Of a DNA stretch of 64,000 nucleotides, positions 13,521 to 24,962 are shown piece by piece. The notes beneath the pieces were generated by a model. The model had not been told where the DNA came from and ran no database searches. It saw only the letters and a list, made by a program, of their open reading frames with translations. The stretch is from NCBI RefSeq assembly GCF_003590095.1, contig NC_039493.1, forward strand, positions 5,146,001 through 5,210,000, in the 5' to 3' direction. This stretch comes from Trichoplusia ni (Eukaryota > Arthropoda > Insecta > Lepidoptera > Noctuidae). Made by a program: the position numbers and the translations under genes. Position 1 is the first letter of the stretch. Every line of letters starts with the position of its first letter.

Positions 13521-16500
13521 GCGCGGATCTGTGTTCTCGTTGAAATGATTGACTTATTCAGGATACTGTGTGGTTTATGATTTACATTTAATAGTGTATT
13601 AGCTTAGAGACATATTGATTGAGCAAACATAAATGTATAGCTTAATGGAGATTTTTGTGTCATGCCAACATATTTGTCATTAATATTATCATAAAATTTA
13701 ATATTTTAGTCAGACAGACAGGCCGAATTTGTTGGATTCCATCTATTAAAATTTCTATAACCTAGCGACAACAAAGGGTATACAATAAGGGTAAAAATTT
13801 CATAAGGCTCTTAATCTAATTAAGTTAGTACCCAACATTTACTGAAGATATCTCTTCGAAATATAAAGCTATTTATAACATGATACAGTCTAATGGTTAC
13901 ACGAGTAATTCTAATGAAAAAGTCTGGTATTTTGATACAAAAAAAGGTCTCAATCCGAAGTTCCTTTTTAAACTAAGATAAAGAGGTCCCATCTTTTATA
14001 AAAACGAATGCGAACTAGAATTTGCGAAATAAATAAACATTCGTAATAATGTTAAGTCAATACTATAAGTAACTTAGAGGATCAGCATATAAGCACATAT
14101 GTAAATGTGTTTATTCGAATCATTTCAACTAGATTTCTGTTACATTAGATACTAAACTAATTAAGTTCCAAAAAGGTTAGATGTGAAAGTTTTTATAGCA
14201 AGTCGATCAAGTGTAGTAGAGAGCCACACAGTCGGCAGTCGGCAAGCGGTCAGCAGCTGCCTTATAATGTTGTCATTCGGCACACGCGCCCTGAAGCATT
14301 ACTCAAGACTTCCAATATCTGCAAGATTAATGTATGTTTCTTGCTATAGAGGTAACAGTAAGTATTGGACGTTTGAAATGTGTACTACTGGGACGAATAT
14401 TGCCAATAGTGTACGTCTCAACGTAGAAAATTTGTAGAGATAGGTATTCGAAACCAGCTGAGGTTTACATAGACTTTTAGTTACATTATGATGATATTAA
14501 TATCATTTTTTTTTACTTTACAGTTATCGCTTTTTAAACTAAGTATGAGCAAAACAGTATCAATATTTTATTTCCAAAGCGTAATTACTATTCGTCCTTC
14601 CTCCAAATAAAATTAATTATTCTCCTAGCAATTTCCACGACCAATAACTGACTGGTGTCATTATAATAATGATATTTTAAACTAAACAAAAATATAACCT
14701 CCATACAAAATGACCTCCATGCTCAGTGCAGCAAGACTACAGCTTATATTTCTATCAATTGTGACATTGAGGAAAATACATTTCACATTTCATTTGTTTG
14801 AAGATCTCGAGTGAAGGATCAAAACAACGTCGAAGTTTCAATAAGCAGTTGAGATCGAGAGCGTTTCCATGTCGAGCGGGATATTTTATTCAAATGTTAA
14901 ACTTTTCAACATTCTGACCTTGTGTTTAGTTGACACTCTAAGACACGCCTACGAAATATACTATTAAAAGTTGTTTTTTTTATTTACAGTAAGTATTTAA
15001 TCAAAAACATTAGTACTTACTTTACACAAAATATATAGGTTGGACTATGTTAAATGTGAAGTTCTTTTTTGCTTTCAAGGATATATACCATATTTTGCAC
15101 CGTAAAACAATGAGGCAATTTCCAAAAACACATAAAATTATGTAACATGTCACTTAAAAGGTACCTCCGCAAAAGTACACACTTTATCATCTTAAAGTGT
15201 TATGACGCACTCAATCAAGTTAAATTAAACCGTATTTCAAAAGGAATAAGGTAGCAATTTAATTAAAAGGTCCTGCAAAGAAGCTTACGCCAATTAAGGC
15301 GAGCATTGGCCTTAAAAGCCTGCCTTGGTGCAAACCTCGCACTCAATCTTTTACGGTTTGTTTTAATATTGTTGTTATAAAAACAACAATCAGGGACTGC
15401 AGTTCTAGAGCCCACCAGGGTTTCAACGTTATTTTTTTTAATTCCTTACAATTCTGTCAATGTCTATAACAGATTGATTTTGAATAGGTATGTTGGTAGT
15501 TACTTAATTATAATACTTTTTAGACCCTCTCCTAAATACTTTTACTGCGTATTTTACACACCAAGTCTTTTTAAAAACGTTTTATTTAAAATGTTTACAC
15601 AGAAACAACGAAGTTAAACCTATAAAAGGTTTTTCTTTAGTTCATCGCAGTTCATTTCAATGTAAACATTGTAAAACTAGACAGACAGACCAATTAGTAT
15701 GCGAAAACAAATCTCATACAATTTACATGCAAAGTTGTACTATGTATACTAAGCTCTAGAGAACGGGTTATGGCAGTTTATTGAGTTCAAAGATGTTTCT
15801 TATATTTATTCTTTGTTTAATATTGTCTTTTTTTACAGAATATTTTTTTAACAGTTTATGTTAAATCTAATACTTTTCATAGATACAAATGGTTTTTTGA
15901 AAAAGATAAATCGATGCGACTCGCATAAAAATCTAAGCAACCAACAAATTTAACTCATTATAGCCGTGAAAATTGTGACTGTCAAACACATGGGTTGGAT
16001 TCGTCCAATTCCTGCGAACAATGGCATCTTCGTGACATGAAGACGACCGAGGTCTTTGCTCGCAAAACACTTCGAAAAAAGACAACTTAATTTTCGTGTT
16101 TCCATCCCCGTCCTGAAAATATGTGAAAAGTAAGTGTTTTCTTTTGAAAATGAGGCCACGGTGTTTGTAAATCTTAATAAAGTAAATATTTCGATTAAAT
16201 TCATTAAAAGTGAAATAAAACTCGATGTAAGAACAACGATACACTAACTCAATCAAAGGATTCGTTAAATCCAATTCGTCGGATACTAACTTGGTAAGTA
16301 CAGTTTTATAGCTCTTAGTAACAATTAATGTAATCCCTAACGACTTTGTAATTGAGCACATTTTCCTTCGACAGGAGTGAAAGCTGGTGATGGTGTTTGC
16401 CTTAGAAAGTTTCGGCTGTCATAGATCTATTATCAGTGCAAATGTTTGCATTGGAGTCCGTTAATCACTATTTGATTTGCCTACGGTTCATTGGAATGTG

Positions 16501-18000
16501 GGTATTGAACTCCTATTGAGTTTGTGTAACCTTTAAATTAATATCGATCTTGGATTTACGAATTAAAACCTTAGTAGTACTGTCTGAAACGTAGTTAAAG
16601 ACTGATTAATTTTTAGTCATAATAAAGTTTGAGTATTTAAGTCGATTTAATTAATTGATGACTTTCCTTTTGTATTCAAGCTCTCTAATATAAAGATGCA
16701 AACAATACTGGTCGAAGATTTGTCTTCGCGGACCGAAATAGTTTTAATAAGTAACTAGATTCAGGTATTGGAATTGAATAAAATATCATTAATTTGGCAG
16801 ACATCATGGGTTTATAATAACTCGTAACTCTTTAATAGCATAAGATTTTAAATGAAGACTCATTGAATCGGTACAGAGTCAGGAAGGCAATGACAATTAA
16901 AATTAATTTACGCGCATGAAATTACTGTAAATTTGTGCGACAGTTGAACGTAACTAATAAGACCCCGGGGCCTGCCCCCGGCCTAATGCCTTTATAATAC
17001 CTCATTAAAAAGATATCAGGAAAAATTAAGTGAACGACTCGCTTTTCAACAGAAATATTTTGTAACAAGCTTCGCCCTATTGTATCGTTTACCGATTAAA
17101 AAGGTTTAATAATTTTTCAAAAGGATATTTATAAATATATTTTAAGTAATATCGTTAGTTTATATATTTTGACGAACTCCATAATTTCAAGAACTACAAA
17201 TAATATTTGTGTGGGATCAACCATCTTGAATAATGCATGAACGGTAAAGAGATGTTATTGAAGAATTGTTAAAATGAAATTGTTGATGGGACATTTGGGT
17301 TTCAAAACAATAAGTGGCTCTTTTCGTTTCGCACCTCAAATCTTAATCCTTTGTGTTCACGTCTAATCATTGATTGCATATCTTTTTAACGAAAATGTAC
17401 AAACAGACAGACAGAAAAATAACAGTTATAAATGAATGCAGATTAAGTTAATTAAGCACATCCCTTGAGTATTTCGTGGTTTTGAGAAGCCATTTATTTA
17501 TTTCGACCGCCATTATAACATTTTAGGGTACCTTTTTCAATTGGCTATTAATATAAAAAATAATATTAAATGCAAACTTTAGATACTAGACGGACATAGA
17601 TTATATTATCAATTAACATCATTTATTCAATTCTTTTAATAATACCGGACAAAAAAAGAAAGATATGAAAAGGTATTTTAAATGTTTGACATATTTGACG
17701 TGTTTCCTTAAACCTATTAATAGGTTACAGCCATAGAACAATAATTATATAATAAACTCATTAAAATGATCTAGTTCATACTTAACTTCATTGTCAGACA
17801 GACTTATAAATTAATTCTCGTACTGAACCCAACAAATCCTCGCAAATCGTTCCGTTCGTAATCCCGATGGCTTCAGGTGGCAGCAATGAGTATTTCTTTA
17901 ATTAAAACTCTCCGTCACTTTGCATTATGCTTATCCAGTTATTCCGAACCGTTCCGATCGCATTTACTATACTTTTTATTGGTAAACTTTTCTCATTTTA

Positions 18001-21000
18001 ATTTTCTTTGCTTTAAGGTACGTATATATTAACTTTGTATTATATTCCTGCTGGTGTTAAGAAGAGAAACCGACAGTCAAAAGTTCCTAACAATTATTTC
18101 CATAAAATAACAACATTTATTTGCGGCAGTTGATTTACAATAAACTAGCACACAATACAACCCACTCTCGATACAAACTTCGTTTAAATGAACACAAACG
18201 TTTACACAATTCAGTTTAAAATTTTCCAAAATCCGGACAGCCGGCATTTCATTTTGAATTTAAATTCACCGTGTACACATAAAGCTGCGCGGGTTACGTT
18301 CCGTCGCCCATTTATTTTACACGTGATGGAAAATTCCCTGAACGTGGAAAGGGTTTTAACTCGCTGGGATAGCCAGAGATAAATGTGGAAAGCCTACTCC
18401 ACGAAGATAGTTTACACGACCGAGTGCGTCCCTGTAGGCACACATTCATATTATTGACTCGCGATTGGTGGATAGTACTTATGTGTGCGTTAAGGTACAG
18501 TATCAGATTGCCATCACTTTGTGTGCAAGATAGTTTCAGTAGCGTCGTCTGCGGCTGTGTGAGTGGGCTGTTTGATGGCAGACCGCGTTCTGCATCGTCA
18601 TCACGACTGATTGAAACCACCTGCTGCCCGAGCGACAGGCACTCATCTAACAACTTTCCCTTTGATGGTTCTTTCTTCAGAGTTAGCTTTAATCTTTCTA
18701 AGAGTTTTATACACGAGCTTTCAAAGTAAAAATTACGTGTATACAGTAAAACCCCAGTCCGATCAATTAAGGGTTGGTTTAGCGTAATATATTTTGATGT
18801 TTTGTGAATATTTTTTCAATATTTTTATAGCTTGTCTATCTTCGAGATATTTTATACGCACTGTATATTGCGTTACTGAAGCCGTATGGTTCCTAAGATA
18901 GATTTCGCATTGTTTCATCACAGCTACGAACAACGAGTGATTGTGTTTGCCCCTTCATCAATGGACTCGTGACTTTGTTTACAATGCTGACGCTTAGTAA
19001 GCAATGTTTACTTAAGCTTAACTTTTAAGACTTAGGAAAAACATGTTATATTTTAATGTACTTTACTTTTATGGAACCAACAAATACTACAATTTTTACG
19101 AACAACGAAAAACTAAAATGATATATAATACCAAAAATATTAAAAATAACTTCACCTTAACAAAGTCGAAATCTAATCAATGACGTACTGTTGCTATTTA
19201 TGTCATAAAAAAATTAAACCAACTAAAGTGGTTGGTCAATTTAAATTCAAGATACACAGCAAACTCCTCAATGCCGTCCTCAAGGGCGGTAACAGGAAAC
19301 CTTTACAAATTGGCCGACTTACCGCCGGCGCAACTTATGAGCGGTCGGATGTTTATACAGCATGTTTCGGCACATTTCTTAATTTCTCGTATCAGTCAGA
19401 GAATTATGATATTAAAACAACAGGACCAAGTGAATAAAAGTAAATATAGCATTTTGGATTCATTTACCTAACTTCATCACTATACACTTCCAAAAGTGTT
19501 CTAAGTTTACAGTTTCAACAAACTACGTATTTAAGATGCCTATAAGTTTATCCCTTGAAGTCTTTTTCTCAACTGCAAAAAAATATCTTAAGCCCCCTTC
19601 CAGTCCATCCTTGAGAAATCTGAGCTCCTGAGTCCGCTACTGCACTGTTCATAATAAACGTTGGGAATGATGACTGCACTGTAGGTCGACGCTAAGGATA
19701 GCGTAAATGTTTTATCATTATAAGGAAGTAGAAAGTTAATGTTACAACGCACCTTATATTCAGAGTCTGGTCGGAAAACCACAGCGTTCCTTGTCGAAAG
19801 GTTTTGATATGATGGTCAAACCATCTTTGGAGTAATTGTAATTGAATATCGTAGTTTTAGTTCCGATTGGCATCATACCTCAGAAATCTCAGGCTTATTA
19901 TAATACCATAACATTATGATAATCATCTATTCGGTCAATAAAGTTTCTAAAATATACCTCAATAATAAAAAACGGTTTAGAATGTGTTCCCTAATACAGT
20001 ATTCAGACTGCCTCTCTTATAGTCACTCGTAGGAAATTTCAAGGAAGCCCTTCATTAGGACGACGCGGGCCCTAGAATTGGGTTTATGAGAAACTTTTAA
20101 ATCACATCGTCGTGCGTGATCAGAAATATACATTGGGGAAAATATGGATGGAATTATAATTAGGTATATAGATATTAATGTCGTGCTTTTTATAGGTACA
20201 TAGCTTACGCACTTTTTTGTAAACACTACAAGATTAATAATCATTCACAAATTTGCCATTGTCGAAATAAAACTATGGAACAACGAATAAAGTTCTCTTG
20301 ATCCATCGTTGCATGTTTGTGAGTAAGATGTACAAATAAATAATTACTAGAATGAGTAAGTAAAAGAGCAAAACAACGATGATAGTATAAAAATTGTGTG
20401 AAACGTTCCCATCCCCTCAGCGTGCAGCCTTCGTAATAAAACCTTCACAGCGAGGGCAGATAGATTACTTGATAAAAAGATACTGAGTCTCTTAATTGAG
20501 TCGCGAAATAAACATTTGAACGCTGTTTTCTAGATTAATAGAAAAAAAACAAAACTTTTTAAGTGGTTTGAGTACCATTGCGGCTGTTATTACGTCATCT
20601 ACATTTTCTAAATATAACAGGGTGGAAATCAATTATTTTGCATTTTTCATATCTACCAAAATAAATGACTGAAATAAAAATATAATTTAGGAAACCTGCA
20701 TTCTTATTACTAACCCAGAAACATGATATCACAGATCCGACAGTGAAAATGCGTCGTGGTGGCCCTCTTCCTCCGATATCATATAGTTATCGGTTAATTA
20801 TTCTCAAGTTTTATAGACACAGCACCAAGTACGCCTTATACTCTTAGAGGAATGTAGCACTTAGTTATCCCTGATAGACTGTTTACTAATTGAAGTTTGA
20901 GAAGCAATTAGTGAAGAAGATCTAGACTAAAACGTCAGCTGATAATGGCGCGCATCCATCAAACTTGGTAGGGACTGAACTAAGCTATGTACGCAGACAA

Positions 21001-22570
21001 GTAAGTGCATATTGGAACACTGGAGTAACGCTGTAAGGGCGGAATAGTTTTGAACAGACGTCATCTGAACAGTGCCAGTGTCTTTGTTATTCCACTTGTT
21101 AGTAACAAAGACTATAACGTCCCACTGGATTTAGAGCACAAAAAACCTTCCTCAAATTCTTTCACAATTCCCTATCCCACTCCAAAACATCATAGTGTGA
21201 CTTTTTTAGTAAGGTCGTTCGTATATACGGGTATTTGCTACATTAGGTATATCAATCAATGCACCAATCTGAGCGAACTGAGAATACATTGAAAGTCGGA
21301 AAATTAATATATTTGTACATTTTAAAACTTCACCTAAATATCAAAAACCGTACTTAGAAATCCACACGCTAATTTACATAAATCCTTAATACACAATACG
21401 CAATTCAAGTTCTATAACTTACAAACGAACCCCACGAGCCACAATCCAAATACAAAATTATTCCAATCGCATTCCAAGACAAAAACCTTATTCGTGTCCA
21501 CATATTTTATACAGAAACAATACAAAGAACAGATGGTAGCCGTATTTACATATGCACACCAATCCTTAGGGTCTAGTAGGCTGTATCGATAAAAGGGAAT
21601 AAAGAACAAGAACGTATTCATAAATCACTCGAGACCGCAGCTCGAGCCGGGCGACTGTGATACTTAAGTGAGGTACTACTGCACGGTTAGCTTGAGGTTA
21701 CCAAAACACAACGTATCGCATGTTCGATACCCGTGTAGGCTGCTGTTTGTGCGAACCACGATTACTTGTCATGACCCCGACACGAGAACTAAATTGATTA
21801 GGACGGGAATTATTTAAAAAAAATTAAAAACACGATTCCTGAGTGACGTCAGATTATTGTGTAACGCATGAGTCAGGTGTAGGTAACGATAGCCTTGTTT
21901 GAGTCACGTGTTGGTCACAAAAATAGACCGGCCTATCATCGATGCAAGTCAGTACATACTCTCAAATGTGCAAGTAGTCACAACCTTTACTGTAAGAGAC
22001 AATGTTTTGTTAGCCGCAGCTATTAGGATGACCCTGTCGGACCAGCGGCATTGTCCGAAAGGGTTGCGTAGATTCGGAACAAAAAGGGCAAAACAAGGAA
22101 CATGGGTAAGTTGTTGTCAGTAAAATTCTGACATTTGCTTCCGCTCAACCTAAAGAGGGAGCGTCTTTTGCGCGCTTTGATGATTTTTCGTCTGTAAAAA
22201 TGCTATTTGTATTCTGAGTTTTTATCATGGACCGTTCAAGATAGCAATAAAGACAAACATGTCTACAGAAGTCTCTAATAAGACACATAGACAATTTAGA
22301 TTTCTCTAGGAGCAATTATGGGGTCGGCGCAACATATCTTCTGCTTCTCCTTTCTATCTGAAGACATCTCACAAAAAACAACGCTTGTTAAATACCTCTT
22401 TAAAAAAAACTTCAAGTAAATGCTACCTCAGATCTTATAACAGGAAATAAAATTGCCAAAATTGTTGAATACGATTTAACCTATAATTTGGTAGTTACTA
22501 ATAGCATAATATTCCTCTTCTCCATTATATTTTGTGTTATAATAGGGTTCTTAACATTTTAAACGCGTTT
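18001..22570. other. Gene-free region, part 3
   Basis: No coding exon is supportable. The overlapping frames at 18312-18729 on both strands, and those near 21050, lack any recognisable motif. A perfect TGACGTCA site lies at 21844-21851. A degenerate repeat fragment beginning GGGGTCGGCGCAACATATCT lies at 22319-22385. The rest is AT-rich unique sequence. Confidence 0.55.
22319..22385 (+). repeat. Dispersed repeat fragment (GGGGTCGGCGCAACAT)
   Basis: It is a short stretch of GGGGTCGGCGCAACATATCT followed by CT-rich DNA. I recognise it as part of a common moth repeat. It is non-coding. Confidence 0.4.
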
Positions 22571-22640
22571 GGGCAATCTGCAGGAATTTCCTTGAAACTG
22601 ATTCGTTTCTGTTTTCTTAGAACCCAGTGTTTCGTTAGGT
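22570..22640 (+). promoter_or_regulatory. Conserved upstream module 1, gene A copy
   Basis: AATCTGCAGGAATTTCC and GAAACTGAT here match AATCTGCAGGCAATTTCC and GAAACTGAT at 33165-33191, upstream of gene B. Both copies lie about 2 kb upstream of their gene's TATA box and on the 5' side of module 2. This means the A/B duplication included this DNA and that the core has diverged little. A regulatory role is inferred. Confidence 0.5.
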
Positions 22641-22929
22641 ATTTGATTCGGCAACGATAACGATAAGCTGAATTAAATCGACATCAAATAATCAGATAAA
22701 ATTGATATGGTTAGGGCATGCACGTTGTAAGTTTATTCTGACACCTTCAAGTGGAAGCAATTAAATACATAAATTGCTACTGAAAAATAGGTTCGCGAAA
22801 TAATTTCAGTAAAAAGTTTATCATCGTCAAGAGAAATAGATAATTTGTATTGTAAAGAGGTCAAGTTGCACTGCAACAATGTTGCTATATTAGGTACGTG
22901 AATTACCGCAGAAAATTAAAGATTACTAA

Positions 22930-23215
22930 AACCGGTCAAGTGCAATGCGGACTGAGGGTTCCACACAAATAGGCTAAAAAACAATTTGGTTGGGTGATAA
23001 ATAATTCGAGTATACCACAAAGTAGTTTTCCACAAAAAAATATGACTGTAACCGCCTGCTAACTTATTTTTAATTTTATCATTTGTAGCTAGCGCCAAAA
23101 AAAAATCTTTTTTTTTTTAATTTTTACTAGTCAAAGTCTAGTTATTGTTCTTGAAATACGGCCTCGTGACAGACGGACAGACAGCGGTGATGGTTATCAA
23201 CAAAGTTATCGCTGC
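22930..23215 (+). repeat. Dispersed lepidopteran repeat fragment
   Basis: It has CAAGTGCAATGCGGACTGAG, GGTTCCACACAAATAGGC and, at the end, CCTCGTGACAGACGGACAGA. It belongs to the same family as the copies at 5215-5485 and 52950-53050. It is non-coding. Confidence 0.6.
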
Positions 23216-23535
23216 TAATGGAAATAAATGGAAGTGCCAGTTTGTAATGTAAAATACATTACAATTTACATTTTTAATCTTATACAAAATATGTATGTTC
23301 CGACACCTAATTGTGCTTAAATTTATAAAACGGCAGCACTTTACAGATTATGGCTAAATTATAATTTCCTGTTTAAAAAAAAATTTGGGATTCCTAAAAA
23401 GGGATATAAAATTTTAACTTGACCCCGATAAGGTGCGGGTTGTTGGCCAGGAATTGGTGGTTATAAATTATGATCAAAACATGTTTAATTGAATGTGATT
23501 AGCGGTAATAAAATATCCATAAAACATAAAGTATG

Positions 23536-23693
23536 AACCACGCAAGCGTCCGAAATCATTTAAACACCAACATTAAAACGTAATGCAATAATTTCGTGCA
23601 ATTTGTGCAAAGAATTTTAGACGTAAGTCTGACGTCACACTGCGCTCCGCCGTGATCAACATACTAGAAACATGTTTGTCGTGTTGTATGTTC
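23536..23693 (+). promoter_or_regulatory. Conserved upstream module 2 (candidate enhancer), gene A copy
   Basis: A 158-bp block aligns collinearly with 33850-34007, which is also 158 bp. Shared words in order are CACGCAAGC, ATGCAATAA, TTCGTGCAA, TGACGTCACAC (a perfect CRE/ATF-type palindrome at 23630-23637), GAACATG-like and GTTGTATGTT. It lies about 1 kb upstream of the gene A TATA box, and the gene B copy lies at a matching distance. The identical length and preserved motifs, while the surrounding DNA differs, suggest an enhancer. Function is inferred. Confidence 0.6.
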
Positions 23694-23994
23694 ACACGAG
23701 CATGAATTATAAATTCCTAACAAACTTTGCAATTTTGCACTATGAATTTCGGAGAATATCTGCTTTATTTTATTTAGGTAGATTATATTTATTTCATTGT
23801 TTCAGTTTCCGAAGTCCAATGATCTAGCAAAGGATTTTGAAAATGGATATTAAGTACACTTAGACTTTTGGAGAGTACAGTTTGGGATTTCAATTTACGT
23901 TGCTTCGTTTCAAAATTAAAATGTAATGTCAACTGGACTACTGGTGTACCTACTGTCTACTGGACGCGAAAGTCAAATTTTTCTTTTATTTTCA

Positions 23995-24530
23995 ATCATC
24001 AAATGACTCCTTCCGATTTGGGATGAGAGAGAAGAAGAATGTCAATGTCAATAACCAAAATCAAACTGATAACCAAAATAATAAATACCTAATAAAAATA
24101 AAAGTACAAAATGCATCTAATTCAACGGACTTAAAGTTTGAAAGATACAAATCAATCAAAGATTTTGAAAGTCTTGGAAACCAATTTATTCAGAGAACTC
24201 CAAGAAATCGCGGAATGACAGAAATTTGAAACATGGGAATCGTAAATAGAAAGGATTTCATATCTAGAAGAAAAGTGGATGAAGCAACAAGCAATTCCAG
24301 AACGAGCAATGATGGGCATGTGTATCAGGCTAACTTATTGCCTATGCATATCAGAATTATCAGAAAATTACATATTAAAACAGTTGCTGGAATTTAGACC
24401 ATAATAATTCAATCTTTAAAACCCTAGTTCACATAAATACTTAGACCTTTGTTTAGTCCTAGCTACCGCATTAGGTTAAGTAACCTGTAATGTAGATAAG
24501 TGTGATAATTAAATAAATAAATAAATAAAG
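23995..24530 (+). mobile_element. Retroelement remnants just upstream of the gene A promoter
   Basis: The block begins with ATCATCAAATGACTCCTTCC and GATTTGGGATGAGAG, a degenerate form of the repeat seen at 35840-35890. It ends in an AATAAATAAATAAATAAATA-type tail (24509-24530), like that of a non-LTR element. The 68-codon frame inside it (24023-24229) is rich in N, Q and K and shows no domain. The conserved promoter shared with gene B starts right after the tail. Confidence 0.45.
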
Positions 24531-24535
24531 AATCC

Positions 24536-24692
24536 AACTGCATGTAATTTCTGGCATTTGTATTGTTTAATAGAAAAAATCGAAACCGAACCCGCAGGCA
24601 ACGACTTAAGCATCTACTTAAATGATTTTTGCGGTAAGTAAGGCTGATTAAACAAGACTTTATATACCGCGATACCAAACGGATTTGATTAA
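24536..24692 (+). promoter_or_regulatory. Gene A core promoter
   Basis: The block matches 34897-35062 upstream of gene B. Shared words are CCAACTGCATG, ACTTAAATGATTTTTGCG, AAGGCTGATTAAACAAG and TTTATATACCG. The TATA box is TATATA at 24661-24666, so transcription should begin near 24691. A non-coding first exon would run to about 24828, where a GTGAGT donor matches the one in gene B (35208). The acceptor follows at 24933-24934. The leader exon carries a four-codon upstream frame (24944-24955). Confidence 0.65.
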
Positions 24693-24962
24693 TTGTACTC
24701 ACCTATAAATTACACCTACATACACTTATTTATAACTCATCATTTCAGTCATTGTTATTCAATCTCTATGACAGTATTTTCTTTCCATTTTGGTGATTGA
24801 GAGACTTAAAAATAAAAACAAACCTAATGTGAGTAAAAATAAACCCTCACAGTGACCCGCGCTATTTATCATGACAAAACCGATTATATTTATAACTAAT
24901 CCATTAAGTATTATCACTTTATTTATTATTGCAGATCATACGCATGGGTGATTAGACAAACA

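Larger units (their letters stand above)
9001..18000. other. Gene-free region, part 2
   Basis: I find no supportable coding exon here. Visible items are GGC-rich DNA at 11048-11075, a short TAGG tandem run at 11258-11280, a less AT-rich block at 13330-13530 with nested inverted words, a CCCCGGGG-containing stretch near 16963-16983, and long AT-rich unique sequence. The minus-strand frame of 142 codons at 15933-16361 shows no domain or signal peptide, and I treat it as chance. Confidence 0.55.

Noticed and set aside
15933..16361. 142-codon minus-strand frame, the longest single ORF in the window
   Set aside because: It shows no domain, signal peptide or splice context. The composition looks like chance translation, and an overlapping frame of similar quality exists in another phase.
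18312..18729. Overlapping frames of 113 and 114 codons on opposite strands
   Set aside because: Each is a shadow of the other in a locally GC-richer block. Neither shows a motif, and no splice-linked partner exon is seen.
24023..24229. 68-codon frame upstream of gene A
   Set aside because: It lies inside a repeat fragment and an element ending in an AATAAATA tail, is low in complexity (N, Q, K), and has no signal peptide or domain.
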